A DNA stretch of 64,000 bases from positions 5,438,269 to 5,502,268 of the forward strand of contig JAQFVV010012423.1 in assembly GCA_028023455.1 (NCBI GenBank). The letters run 5' to 3'. Shown piece by piece: positions 24,833-37,409 of the stretch (position 1 is the stretch's first letter; each line of letters opens with the position of its first letter). The DNA is from Epiperipatus broadwayi. Its lineage: Eukaryota; Onychophora; Udeonychophora; Euonychophora; Peripatidae. Position numbers and translations under genes: made by a program. The notes below the pieces were generated by a model. It saw only the letters and a list, made by a program, of their open reading frames with translations, had not been told where the DNA came from and made no database searches.

Positions 24833-25342
24833 CTTCATTAGTTATAACAATTTGTCCCCCAAAATACCTTGTAAAGTAAAATCTCACATAAAACATAACA
24901 ATATAATAGGTTTCTATGGAGGGAAAAATTAATTTGTTACTTTAAATTCAAAATATAAAATAATCGTTAAAAAAAAATAAAGCTTAAATTGAAAAAAGTG
25001 ATAATTAATGAGTATATATTTTACTTAACATATTATCATTAAAAAAAAACAACTTACTTATGGATAAATTATACTATTTAAAATCAACTTGGTAGCTATA
25101 ATTATATATTTAAAAAATTAAAAAAATATAATTTTTCCATTGTTGATTAACATTTCTTGTATGATTTAATGAATTAAAATAAAGTATTAAGAAAAAAAAC
25201 TAACCACAATGCCCATTACATTAAAAACATTTTAAAGTGTAATTTTCATGTACTTTATGTTCAATTATTAAATTTTTATTTTTGTAATTATTATGCCATA
25301 AGATTGAATTTTTTTTTTGTAGTGTTTTTTTTTTTTTTAAGT
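24833..25342. other. No feature recognised
   Basis: AT-rich intronic DNA with homopolymer runs. Confidence 0.5.
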
Positions 25343-25980
25343 CATTAATATTTTTTTATTTTACATAAATGCAGTAAAATTGAAGTTATGTACAGTTGAC
25401 TGCTATAGTTTTAATAATGTATATAAATGATTAAATCTTTTTTTTTTTTTTTGGTTTGTTGATCTATGTTTACAATAAAACCGGTTATATTTAAAATTGA
25501 AAAAATAAATGATATTTTAAATTTATGTTTAGTCACCTTTGGTCAAATTATTAGCTGCACAGTGCATGAAATATTTTTTTTTTTAATCAAAATAACTTAC
25601 AGTGATGATGGCTATTATGATCATCATATTTCAACATTGTTAAATAGCTTCTTTTTTTTAAATTGCATATTTTTCATTTTACACAAATGCAGTAAAATTA
25701 AATAAAATGTATTTAAAGAAATGCTATGTACAGTTGATTATTATAGTTTTAATAATTATCTTGAATAATACACAAACAAATTATGAGATTATTGATTTAA
25801 AATTGGAAAAGGAAATGGTATTTTACACTTATGTTTAATAACTTTTGATTATATAAAGTTTATTACTGCATAGTGTTTGAAATCTTTTTTTCCTCAAAAT
25901 AGCTCACAAATACTTAGTGTTTTCCTAGATTTTTCTAAAGACATTCAATATTCATATTAGATGATGGAAATAGTCCAATA
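25343..25980. repeat. Two-unit tandem duplication, about 318 bp period
   Basis: ATTTTACATAAATGCAGTAA at about 25358 and ATTTTACACAAATGCAGTAA at about 25676 open two similar units. Both contain CTATGTACAGTTGA or TTATGTACAGTTGA, TATAGTTTTAATAAT, an ACTTATGTTTA-like block, TGCA(C/T)AGTG and a T-run followed by AAAATA. The second unit has a short insertion near its start. Confidence 0.7.
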
Positions 25981-27037
25981 TAAAAATACAGCTTACAATT
26001 ACGGTTGTCATATTTTTACTTCAGGCAAAATAACATTCATAAGAATTTTCATGCAGAAAACTGATTGAATGAATAGAGATTAGCTAATAAATACATTTTA
26101 CAATTAAATATTAGTACACTTTGTTGTTGCACATAATCAAAGTATGTTATTTATTGTACTGAATAAAATTGGACTTTTTTTTTATTTTGTAGTCATTAAA
26201 GATGAAAATCTTCTTTACTTTGGATATGTCATAAATGAAAGCACTGAATATTTGTAAAGAAATTGGACGAAAATTAAGTAATGAGCATTAATCATATTTT
26301 AATTCTATAATCTAACAGTATTGTATAATATATAATGAATAAACTCTATTGTACATTTTTAGCATGAACTTCACCATTTTACTTTCACAAGATGTAGCTT
26401 TAATGAAATCACTATCCTATGATATCATCGATTTTACAAATAATTCACTGCCATTTTTGATCACTATCTTTAAAAAATGGTGGATATTTTTTTGTAAAAA
26501 GTCTTACATTTTTTTTAAAAATTGTAGTAGCAAATAATTGACTATAAACCAGAATAGTGGGTATAAATTGATGATGATTGCTATGCTAAATCCTCACATA
26601 AAGAACCATTGCTAATCAGGGTAAATGTGTATACAATTAATTTGTAAGATTTTAAAATTATATTTTAACAGATATTACTTTTTGCTATCATATTAAAATC
26701 AACTTTTTATGTGGTTTGACAAAAACATGGAAATACACTTTTTTAAATTTTAATTATAATTAATGTTTATTAATCATGTATTATTTATCATAATAATCAA
26801 CTTTATATAATCAAAAATTAATAAACATAAGTTTAAAATACCATTTACTTTAAAATTTAAAAGCATAGACATTCATTACATTACAAATTTTAAAAAGTCA
26901 AAAATGCTTTAATATATATATTCAAAATTATATAATTCATAAAAGCATAATAAAAATATATTTTCTTTAACAAACATTACTAAAAAATTAGATTTGAGTA
27001 TCTATTTTCAAAATCAGTAAAAAATGTTTTATTTCAG
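25981..27037. other. No feature recognised
   Basis: AT-rich intronic DNA; an open frame at 26349-26537 has no recognisable similarity. Confidence 0.4.
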
Positions 27038-27095
27038 AGAGTTGTTTGATAGAACCGTGGCATCTTACAATAATAAGTTAGGGACCACACTCTCG
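27038..27095 (+). CDS. Candidate small internal exon, plus strand
   Basis: A 58-base segment lies between TTTTATTTCAG (acceptor) and GTGAGTACA (donor), both close to consensus. Only one frame is open: one leftover base, then ELFDRTVASYNNKLGTTLS, ending in phase 0. The peptide looks like ordinary soluble or coiled-coil protein and is less AT-biased than its surroundings. It lies on the opposite strand to the host gene, within its intron, so it would need a nested gene. No partner exon with compatible phase was found nearby. Chance or transposon origin is possible. Confidence 0.3.
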
Positions 27096-27306
27096 GTGAG
27101 TACATATAGCAATAAATAATATTTTATTAACACAATATATTTCATAAATTATGTTCAATGAATTAGACGTTTACATAAAATTACAAATTTTTTTAATCAT
27201 TATGATAAAATAAATAAATTAAAAAATTGATATTTATGACTTCTTTTAATCATAAACACTAAATGATAACAATTAAAATTAAAATATTAACATATACAGA
27301 ATAAAA

Positions 27307-29141
27307 CAGTGTTTTTAAATTTTTTTATTCAAAATCAAATGAGTATTAAACAAAAAAAAAAAAAATGGAAAAAAGGGTGGGTGTTTTTATAATAAAATAT
27401 AATTTTGGTAGTGTTTAACAATTTAATATATATATATTTTCAAAGAATGATGAAAAAAAAAAGAATAATATTTAAATAACTGAGCAAAACATAATTATAA
27501 TTATAAACCCCAAAAATTATACAATTGCTGCTGATTCTTTTCAGTAATTAGCTTATCAACTTGGAGATATATTTGTGACTGCTAAGTGCAAAACTAGATT
27601 TATTAATAAATGATTTCTTTCTTTTGATTTTATGAATGTCGTTGTCAAAAATATTGCTTCAAATAAGTATATGGTCGAAAATGGTAATAACAGCCGTAAG
27701 GCTTTCTCCTCTAATTTCAGATATTCAGTTTTAATTTTAACCCAAAATAGAGTTATACTTGACAAACTAAATAATAACTATAATGTACTAACACAATTTA
27801 AATCTATTAATTTTTGCTGTTCTAAATCAACTAGGTTATTTTCTAGTCATATTTGCTGCTCCATCAGTATAGAAGCCAATACAATTTTCCCAATTAAGTG
27901 AGTTTTTTTTTTTTATGTAATTATCAATTGCTTTAAATATATCCAAAATAGTTGTGTAATTAGGAAGTTCAACACAACCAAAAAATCCTTTTACATCATT
28001 GATTTCATAATCAACATAATAAATTTAACATAAAAGTATGGCTTTATTAGTAACACCTGTAGATTCGTCGATTTGAATTATGAAGGATGACTTGCTTAAT
28101 ATATAAATTAATTGATCTTCAACTTCAGTTATTGCATAATATTGTTAGAATGTGTCAATTTTCATTTTTTCTCTAGCAACCATACCTAGGATTTCAGAAC
28201 ATGTCTTTTAAACATGGTTTAATTAAGTTTTTGGCAATAAAGTATTGCTTTTTGCATATAGCAATCCTTAAAGCAACTAAATATGATATTTTTACAAGAG
28301 ACTTATCACCTAAAAAAAAATTTGTTAAAGATACTTTTTGTTTTTTTAATTTAGTAATTTTTGAATGTTTGGTTTGTAAATGATGAATTAATTTTTTCTG
28401 GCTTCATACATTCATATTTATCTGCAAATAATGCATTGAGGTCTGGGTAAATTTTTTTCTATCTTAGACCAAGAAGGGAAACCAAAATTTTAAATACTCA
28501 GGAATGAATTGACAAACAACAGTGCATTTTGTTTTGGCTGAGACAAATCATTTTGTGAATAAATAATATTTTCATTAGCATTCAAAATACTCGTTTTAGA
28601 AAAAAGTCTGCAATAGTTTTTGAGGTTTTCTTGTTATTATTCCTTTTTAAATGGCTAAAATTTTATCAAAAAGGTAAATATCAAGCACTTAATATACTTT
28701 AATTTATAATATATGTCTATTATATAGTAATTCCTATCACTTTGCTCCAGTGCAATTCTGATCAGCTGGCTATGGAAACTACATAGTACATATGACTAAC
28801 AATTATTAAATTATTTTTCTACATACCAAATTCTGCCTTCCGCACATGAAGTGCACATCTGCAAAATTGTAAATACAGCATTGTTTTACTGTGAGATAAC
28901 TGATACTAGGAAACAGAAACTTTTTTTTATATTTCTTGTAGTGTTTTGTTTCTTAATTTAATTTCTATGAATTCTATGAAAAAAAAAAAAACAACTAACA
29001 AAGAAAAGCAAATCTTAGAACTGAATTAAAGATAAATTTAATAAATTAATCAAAATCTAAAAGATTGTAATATATATATACTAAATATGAACAAATTTAT
29101 AAACTTTTTGCGGACTATTAAAATTTTCCTGGAGATCACTG
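27307..29141 (-). mobile_element. Internally deleted hAT transposon, ZBED5-like
   Basis: Read on the minus strand this contains remnants of a hAT transposase from N- to C-terminus, described in the next entry. Possible termini both begin CAGTG: on the plus strand at 27307 (CAGTGTTTTTAAATTTTTTT) and on the minus strand from 29141 (CAGTGATCTCCAGGAAAATT). An inner AGTCCGC near the right end recalls GCGGACC-type hAT ends. The flanking 8-mers do not match, so the termini are only suggested. Confidence 0.55.
27556..28510 (-). pseudogene. hAT transposase (ZBED5/SCAND3-like), broken and internally deleted
   Basis: Minus-strand fragments in order: a BED-finger-like region with EYLKFWFP and RPQCIIC (about 28510-28415); SYLVALRIAICKKQYFIAKN then LIKPCLKD (about 28290-28205); FIIQIDESTGVTNKAILL (DEST at 28058-28069); FYTDGAANMTRK (about 27875-27835); and, after a large gap, the C-terminal dimerisation region FWVKIKTEYLKLEEKALRLL, PFSTIYL, IKSKERN (27765-27556). 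These match the diagnostic blocks of ZBED5-type hAT transposases. The insertion domain and the catalytic Glu that should lie between TDGAA and FW-x-IK are missing, and several stops interrupt the frames, so it cannot be an active transposase. Confidence 0.75.
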
Positions 29142-30561
29142 GTTGAGAAATATTAGTATAAAAGATATAACTTTATAAAGTTTGGGAAATCTGAGATATT
29201 TTAAATGCTATAAAAAGTAACATTCTGACGAAAAAAATTGATAACTTAGCATAATTTTCTAACTCAGATATTAAATGCATATTACTGAAAAAGAGGCAAA
29301 AAAGCATGCATACAGGACAACAATTTGCCATTAAACAGACTACCACATTTCTGAAGCTATTTTTTTCTTTCTTATTTTTACAAATCAATACTAATATATT
29401 AATCTGGAAATCATTAGAACTTGTATTGGATTTACCATTTTTTTAATAAAAATATTGTTTATGAAATTGCTCTGTACCTAACTTTATTTTTCTCAGAATC
29501 CCACTACTTTTATAGTAGTCTGACAATGAAGATCTTCATTGTACTTAATATTTAGCTATACTTCTAAAGAGTATATCTGTTTATATGAGAATAGTGCATA
29601 ATATTATTGTAATGTGTAAACGATTGCATACATATATAATTAAACAAATTTAAAAACATACTTTTAAAAGCAAAAAAGTTAACAAATATTCATTAATTTA
29701 TTGTGAAAATAATTCTGTACCTGTTTGATCCTTGGCTGCATGAAAATAAATTTAGCAAAAATAATAAATCATAGCAGATTAAATATATATTTTTTTTAAG
29801 TTGACGATTATTTTTGAATATTTTTTTTTCCAATACTAAAGATCAATATTCATCCATATAACCAAAAAATTTCATTTAAAATATTTTTCAGATTAATAAA
29901 GTTTAAGAATTTATATCAATTTTATTTAACATTACAACAATTTACTTGATATGGACTTTTATACAAAAATGTTAATAACTTTCTTAGTTTAAATTTCAAT
30001 TCATCTTAATTGATTTAATTTTTTATTTAAAAAAAAAAAATATATAAACATATATTTTAATTTGTTTTAATAGTCACATCAACAATTAAAATGAAATTTT
30101 CAAAGTTTAGCAAATAATTACAATTTTATATATTACAACTTATTATTACTTAAATAACTACACTATTTCTAGGACAACAATAGAAATAAACAAGTCGTTC
30201 TATTGCAAATAATTTTTTCATGAAATTTTTTAAAAAGTTTTAAATAATTTTTCTTTATATAGTTATATCACTAATAAAAATTATTTTATAAAAAAATGTA
30301 AAGTTTAAACCATTATAATTTATTTGAGATTAATATATTATATACTGCTATGGTTTTCCTATAGTATATTATAATTAATTAATAATGTAATTTTTAAAAG
30401 ATATTTTGCAATAGATATTGTAATAGATTCTATGGTAATAGAAATGAGAAAAGAAACTGATCAAATTAATAAATACTTAAAGTACAAATTAGAATATAAT
30501 TACAAATATTGCAATTCAGTAACAAAACAATAGTGTACATCAAAATATTATAAATTTTCAG
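29142..30561. other. No feature recognised
   Basis: AT-rich intronic DNA without supported frames or repeats. Confidence 0.4.
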
Positions 30562-30631
30562 TATCTTCCTCTTAGAATATTTAAAACAACAAATGGAAAT
30601 TGTTAAAACTAAGACTCAGCATGATGATTCT
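30562..30631 (+). CDS. Candidate small internal exon, plus strand
   Basis: A 70-base segment lies between TAAATTTTCAG and GTAAGTTTT. One frame is open: one leftover base, then IFLLEYLKQQMEIVKTKTQ and HDDS, ending in phase 0; a second acceptor (CTCTTAG) would start it at 30576. The peptide is helix- or coiled-coil-like. It is on the same strand as the candidate at 27038-27095, but the phases of the two do not join directly (phase 0 donor, acceptor needing two bases), so at least one more exon would be required. Weak evidence. Confidence 0.25.
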
Positions 30632-33600
30632 GTAAGTTTTATTAAATGATTATCATTTTAAGTAGCATAAGAGAATAAAAATACATACAATGTTTTTCTA
30701 GTTTCCTTTTCTTTTACATATGTATGAATATACAGATATAACATTATTAGACATATTTATGTTATTCTTAGTGTAAATCTGTACAATCTTTCTACATACA
30801 CGATGGTTACAGATGGAAATATTATGCATATTAGATGAAGATTGTGGATTTTTGGCAGTATGAATATTATTTTTTTGATTAGATAAAAAAATATTAATTC
30901 ATATAATTTTTTTTTAAAGTTAATGAATTATATGTGATTTGTTGAACATTTCTCAATTAAGAACAATTTCTCATAGACATTAAAAATATGCAAGTAAAAC
31001 AAAACATATATATTTTTTCAATACCTCTTCTTTTTTGTTTCGAAAATGTACTATTTTGTTAAATAATCAATACTGATTTATAAAAAATGAAAAATCAAAA
31101 AATTTGATTAAAAAATCTGTTGATGCAACAAAGTTTTAAGGCATGCAACAAATATAATGCATTGTGGAATGAAATTTGTTGTATAGTATCTCTGATTACG
31201 ATCTTATGAAATAATATAGTAATAAAAAAATAATTTTTACTAATACTCAGAAAAAAAATTATAATAAAACTTCAATGAGTGAAACAAAAAAAATTCATAT
31301 TCATTCTATTTATACTTATTTAATCTTGAGATGACTAATCGAGAACTTCTATTTTTTAAATGTTCATTGCAGCTTTGTTTTTTATGAAAATTATTTCCAT
31401 AAATGAAATTGATAAAAAACCAAATGGGTTCATCATAATCAATTGATTCAAATTTGAGAAATGCTCTGCTGATTTCATTAACAAACTTAAGTTTAGTGAA
31501 AGTAAAACAGACTTAAAAATCTCATTAAACAAGCAATGCTTAAACTTCAATTTTTTTCTATAGCATTATAAAAGCATGTATAATGTACAACATTAACTAT
31601 CCCTGCTTGAAAATATTGATTAAAAAAACATGAACATTAAAGAAAAAAATTACATTAATTGTATGATACAGATAAAAAATTTATATTAAATTGATTCAAC
31701 CTTATGAAAGTAAGTGAAACAATAGCATTAAAACTGTTTAAGAAAACTATATGAATAGAAATTTTTATTTATTTTCTGTAAAATACAGGGGAAAAAAGAA
31801 AATAACAGGTTAAAATAATAATCTGTCCTTAAATTGTGTTATTTAGCTATTTTAATAAATAATTCTTTATTATTAGACTTCAATTAATTAATTGGCTACA
31901 TTAAATAATATTAAATTTATACAAAAATTAAATAAAGTGTGATACTAAATAAATTCTTATATAAAATTAGTCAAGACTTTAATAGTAAGTAAGATAAAAT
32001 ATCATGAATGATGAACAATGTTTGATCAGTTGTTGTTTTTTTTTTTTAAAAATAAAAAATAAAACATTAACATAGTAGATAAAAAAAAAAATTGAAGATG
32101 TGAGTGATATGATAGTGTTTTGCTTTATAAAATAGCTTACTATAATAGATAGTAACTTTCAGAGATATATTCTAACCTAAATGTTAGGAAAGTCGATTGT
32201 GAATAATATTGGAACTGAATCAGGAATGCTGGTGTGTTTACCTAATAATAGGACTAATAAGATTATGTATATCCAGGCATCAAATTGTAACTATGAAATT
32301 GTAATGCCCATCAGAGATCACCCATCTATGCTTATTACTACAGGATACAGTGAAGAAAGTAATTAAAATGTCTTCAAAAAATATATATAATATTGATACA
32401 TCCAATTTAAATTTATTATGGTCTTAATTTTGAATTTAATAATAATTATGTAAATACTCTTGTGATAAGTTATTACGACTAACAAAATAATATAGATAAC
32501 TTTCTTCCACAACTTTATATAGATATATGATCTCTAATGGTAATCACAAGAATGTTATGTATATTTCTAATATATAAATTACTAGAAATAAGTCAGTAAT
32601 CACTGCAGAGAACTCATAACCTATGCTTATAATATATACTATTAGATTGTTATTTAATTAAAAGTAAAATAAAATAAATGTTTATAAATCCTTTCTATTT
32701 AACCCAACTACCATCATTTTCATTCTCAGCATCTATTACTTTTAATAGTCACAATTATATCACGTTAAATGTCTGGGTTATGTTCTTTATATCTTCTTAA
32801 CTGACAACTCTTAATCTTATTTCCTTAAACACACCTATAGGCCTACCAGAATGGAATGTACTTTTTATTCCAACTAATTCCAGATTAATTATTATTATGA
32901 AAATAGTATTTCCCAATTTTTAACATTTACACTATTTGTCTTCCAAGCTAGCTCTCTTAAATTTAATAATTGAAGTACTCAAATTTCTCAAGATCTTGAT
33001 CTGCTTGTAAGGTGCAATTATTAATTATTACTAACTCATTATGATCCGATAGATATGATCCCATAACTTGCTAAATTAAAATTTAATGTGAGTTTCCCAA
33101 TGGGAATCATATTAAATACCAAAAGCAGAAAAGGGATTTTATGTCTACTCTTAATATTCATTACATTGCAGTGAACTAAATAACTGAGTTTAACATATTT
33201 GAATTGACTATTTTCTCTAAATTTTTTATTTTGTATTATCTGTTTGCCAAAATTAACTAGTACTTTTTAAATCTATGACATGTTATGAGTCGGGTATCTT
33301 CTTTATCCACATAAAATGATCATTCCCCCTTACAAAAACCTTTCTTGGTTGATATTTTATAAAGGTGAATTATGGAAGTAAATTATAGAAATCAACAAAT
33401 ATAAGACAATTCATAAATTTAAATGTGATCTGCTATTAACACAATATATTGATCCCACATTTATAAAATTGGTTGTGATAGTATATAGAATATACCTTTT
33501 ATAAGGCAGTATAAGGTTCTAGATATCCAAAATATTAAAACACAAGACACACATGTAAATTTATAACAATAACAAATATTTATTATACTTAAATAATAAA

Positions 33601-33690
33601 AGAAACACACATATGTAGTATCACACCCATCTCAAATATTATATCCATCATAAAATAAAAAATTTAGTTTCTTTCCAAATGAAATTTACA
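30632..33690. other. No gene recognised
   Basis: AT-rich intronic DNA. The longest plus-strand frame, 32181-32366 (61 codons, containing NNRTNKIMYIQASNCNYEIV), has a protein-like composition but no known relative and no clear splice sites. The 32700-33560 part is slightly less AT-rich, with nothing identifiable. Confidence 0.4.
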
Positions 33691-33696
33691 TTAACT

Positions 33697-33721
33697 AATA
33701 ATAATAATAATAATAATAATA
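33697..33721. repeat. TAA microsatellite
   Basis: Eight TAA repeats shortly before the family B array. Confidence 0.9.
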
Positions 33722-33773
33722 GAGATAGCCACCAGAGGTCGCTTTGAGAAATAGTATGGAGAAATAGTATGGA

Positions 33774-34299
33774 GAGTAAAAAGAGTTTAAATATATATAG
33801 AAATAAACAGAATATTAGGTGTGAGTTAAATATGATAATAGTAAGGAAAGTAGTTTATTGTTTAAGGCTCGAACGGGATCTTTAGCTACAAAAGAATATA
33901 CATGTAAATGGAAAAATATGGGTGATTTATTTTGTAAATTATGTAAGGAAGGAATTGAAAATATTAAGCATTTGTTAATTGAATGTAAATGTTTGAAAAC
34001 AGAAAGGGTACATATAATGAAGTTGTGGAAAAATAAATATGAAAAGAGTGATTATACAGAAAGTGAATTATTGGTTTTTATGCTAGGTTTGGGAAAAGAT
34101 AAGGGGGATTTAGATATAAAGGTTATAGAGTTGACAAAAATTATGTTGTGGAAATGGGATAGAGCAGATTATGGGTAAATTTAGAGTGGGGAATGTATAA
34201 GAAAGTGGCTAACAAGTTTATCTGGGCTTAATTGCTGAGATATTCTTGACTTCGTTTAAGGAGAAGCCATAATACATCACATCACATCACATCACATCA
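33774..34299 (+). mobile_element. Family B 3' end, tandem copy 1
   Basis: Starts GAGTAAAAAGAGTTTAAATA, carries an open C-terminal ORF2 fragment (to 34178), and ends GGAGAAGCCATAATACATCA followed by CATCA-type pentamers. The open fragment contains a finger CKLC-x8-H-x4-C (DLFCKLCKEGIENIKHLLIE), KCLKTERVHIMKLW and LTKIMLWKWDRA. It is an uninterrupted 106 codons, unlike the 20-24 kb relative. Copy 2 starts with the same GAGTAAAAAGAG immediately after the tail. Confidence 0.8.
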
Positions 34300-34819
34300 G
34301 AGTAAAAAGAGTTTAAATATATATAGAAATAAACAGAATATTAGGTGTGAGTTAATATATGATAATAGTAAGGAAAGTAGTTTATTATTTAAGGCTCGAA
34401 CAGGATCTTTAGCTACAAGAGAATATACATGTAAATGGAAAAAATGGGTGATTTATTTTGTAAATTATGTAAGGAAGAAATATAAAATATTAGGCATTTG
34501 TTAATTGAATGTAAATGCTTGAAAACAGAAAGGGTACATATAATGAAGTTATGAAAGAATAAATATGAAAAAAAGTGATTATACAGAAAGAGAATTATTG
34601 GTTTTTATGCTGGATTTGGGAAAAGATAAAGGGGATTTAGATATAAAGGTTATAGAGTTGACAAAGATTATGTTGTGGAAATGGGATGGAGCAGAATATG
34701 GGAAAATTTAGAGTGGGGAATGGAAAATAAAGTGGCTAACAGGTTTATCTGGGCATAATTGCTGAGATATTCTTGACTTCGTTTAAGGAGAAGCCACAAT
34801 ACATCACATCACATCACAT
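34300..34819 (+). mobile_element. Family B 3' end, tandem copy 2
   Basis: Same start, length (about 520 bp) and tail as copy 1, in direct tandem. The finger frame is broken by a one-base loss near the AAAAAATGGGTG start and by stops (for example after GGAAGAAATA), while the remaining sequence is close to copy 1 by eye. Ends ACATCACATCACATCACATT. Confidence 0.8.
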
Positions 34820-35670
34820 TAAGGAGAAATGGGGTGGTTAAGTTTTCATATGAGAGATGCAAAAAGTAAAATGAAAATGTTTGGTAGATTGCAGTTTATG
34901 GATAATAAAAGAATAGCCAAAATAGTATTTAATTAGGCTATGAGTAAAGGGTAGGTAACAAGATGGGTGAGAAAGGTAATGTGGTTGCAAAAGATTTGGA
35001 TAAAGAATTTTTATCAGTATATTTGTACAAAAGATGGGATGATTGTGTTAAGAGGATTGTTGAGTGTTGTAGTAGTAAGGAATGGATAAAAGAATAGATT
35101 TATTAATAAAGAATAGGTAGTTAGAGAGATGGAGAAATAGTATGGAGAGTAAAAAGAGTTTAAATATAAATAGAAATAAACAGAAAATTAGGTGTGAGTT
35201 AATATATGATAATAGTAAGGAAAGTAGTTTATTATTTAAGGCTCGAAAGAGATCTTTAGCAACAAGAGAATATACATGTAAATGAAAAAAAATGGGTGAT
35301 TTATTTTGTAAATTATGTAAGGAAAGAATAGAAAATATTAGACATTTGTTAATTGAATGTAAATGCTTGAAAACAGAAAGGGTACATATAATGAAGTTAT
35401 GGAAGAATAAATATGGAGAAAGTCATTATACAGAAAGTGAATTATTGGCTTTTATGCTGGGTTTGGGAAAAGATAAAGGGGATTTAGATATAAATGTTAT
35501 AGAGTTGACAAAGATTATGTTGTGGAAATGGGATAGAGCAGAATATGGGAAAATTTAGAGTGGGGAATGGAAAATAAAGTGGCTAACAGGTTTATCTGGG
35601 CATAATTGTTGAGATATTCTTGACTTCGTTTAAGGAGAAGCCAAATATATCACATGATATCATATCATGC
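34820..35670 (+). mobile_element. Family B 3' end, tandem copy 3 (longer)
   Basis: Reaches about 330 bp further 5' than copies 1 and 2. The extra part encodes thumb-region remnants (FSYERCKK-like, NKRIAKIVF) that match about 23577-23880. From 35147 it repeats the GAGTAAAAAGAG unit, with an open finger frame at 35292-35558 (DLFCKLCKERIENIRHLLIE, then LTKIMLWKWDRAEYG). The tail is degraded to ATATCACATGATATCATATC. The family A element begins right after it. Confidence 0.8.
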
Positions 35671-35806
35671 TCAAAAAAACAGTGGATTACTTGCAATCTA
35701 TAGTTCAAAATAGGTAAAAAAAAAAAAAAAAATGCCATTAATTATAGAGAACTTCAGTCATCTGAACTGCAAAAAAATATAATAATCCCATCGGATTATA
35801 TTTAAA

Positions 35807-37285
35807 ATGGACACTGAAAGTCAGCGTCCAGCCAAGATTTCCATCAATATAGATACTGTCAAATATTCCTATGCTCAAGTAGCAAAGCATTCTTCTTCTG
35901 TAGAAGTGGGGGAAAAAATGAATTGCAGACAGTTAGCAGAATGAGAGTGCAACAAACACCCAGATTTCATCGATCAAACATTGGAGATCTCTTGAGATTA
36001 GATTTTTCACCTAAAACAATGGATACTGATACAATCGAGACACAAGAAGCTTGGACCAATGACAGCCTGAAAAAAATTACGGAAGTTTTCAACCAGACCA
36101 TACCTAAAGATCTTTTTAATTCATTCAAATGCTTTTTTACAGACCGTTCAATTGTAATAGCAATAACAGATAAGAATTGTTCGCTCTATAGATTCCCTAA
36201 AGATCTATTATTTGAAGTCATTAATAAAAAAAATCTATGGAATTCGAGCGTACACATTGGAGATCATCCAAATCCACACTATATAGTAATTGAATTCGAT
36301 AATGAGAAAAATAAAGAAAATTTTTTAAAAAAAGTTAAAACCTTGGATCAATACGCCTTAATTGTAGTTAATCCAAGTAGAGAAAATCATATTACAGGCC
36401 TCTTAAAAAATGCCTACCTTGATTATTCCAGTGCAGATTTTGTTAAACTAATGGAGCCATTCTGAGAGGTGATAAATTTTCAGCCCACGTACATTAAAAA
36501 CACACCAGTACCTATACTCAGTAACAGTTATACATTTACTGTAAAATTGCGAGAAAATATAATTACTGAAAATATCCCTACGCAAATAACAGACCAAGAG
36601 GCAACATTATTTTTAATTATAAATGGACTCAAACCGCAATGCTTTCATTGTAAAGAACATGGCCACTTAATCAGCAACTGCCCTAAGCTATACTGCACTA
36701 AATGCAATATGAGAGCATCCCCCACTCACCAATGTCCAAAAGAAATTAACTCTTGTCAATAAGTCGAATTGATTGCTGAAGAATTTCTTGTTCCGAAGCA
36801 TATATCAGAAGAGAATTAAAAAAGTAATATTAGCGATAGTGAAAAAATAACTCCACAATCAATTGAGCTTGAAAATGATATAATAAATCCCATGGTTGAT
36901 ATTATAAACCCATCCCCCCTTAACAAAACATCTCCGGCCATAATGGAGACTCTTGCTATCTATCTAGCTGAAGTAGTTCCTGCCACTCCTCAATTAAGAA
37001 GAAAACCAGGCCGCCCTCCAAAAAAATTAAAAAGTAAAGATTTTGGAATATGAAAGTAGCGATGGTGAAATGCCTCCTGCAACATCTGAAACTATTAAAG
37101 CTAAAACTGCTCGATTTCAAAAAAATTCTGATAACGTATCATTATCAATAGAAGAAGATAGTCCTATGGAAGAGGTAAGTGATAATTATACCAATATTGA
37201 TAATACTATATACAAAAAAACAATAGCAATAAAGCAAATGAGACCAGGTGATACAATTCAAAATCCAGTATACAATCATATATAG
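35807..37285 (+). pseudogene. ORF1 of family A: CCHC nucleic-acid-binding protein, broken
   Basis: ATG at 35807 opens MDTESQRPAKISINIDTVKY. A frameshift in an A-run near 35915 leads into an open 180-codon frame (to 36465), a TGA at 36463-36465, then the same frame continues through the zinc-knuckle region CFHCKEHGHLISNC (C-x2-C-x4-H-x4-C, about 36640) and a second CTKC-x8-HQC cluster. Further stops follow at 36760 and near 36817. The tail has RRKPGRPPKKLKSK, an AT-hook- or nuclear-signal-like basic stretch, and after another frameshift an acidic C-terminus to 37285. ORF1 proteins of this kind bind element RNA. Four or more lesions make this copy non-functional. Confidence 0.75.
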
Positions 37286-37409
37286 TAAAATTGTCATTTT
37301 TTATTTGTCAATATGAGTTTTTTCTCCCATTTATTGTTGATTTTTTTTTATATACAATTAAGATCTGATTTAGACTTGTTTAATATATAGAGTAAACAAT
37401 ACACACTAA

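Noticed and set aside
27299-29149. 8-bp target duplication of the hAT element
   Set aside because: The flanking 8-mers at the proposed ends are different, so the exact termini remain unproven.
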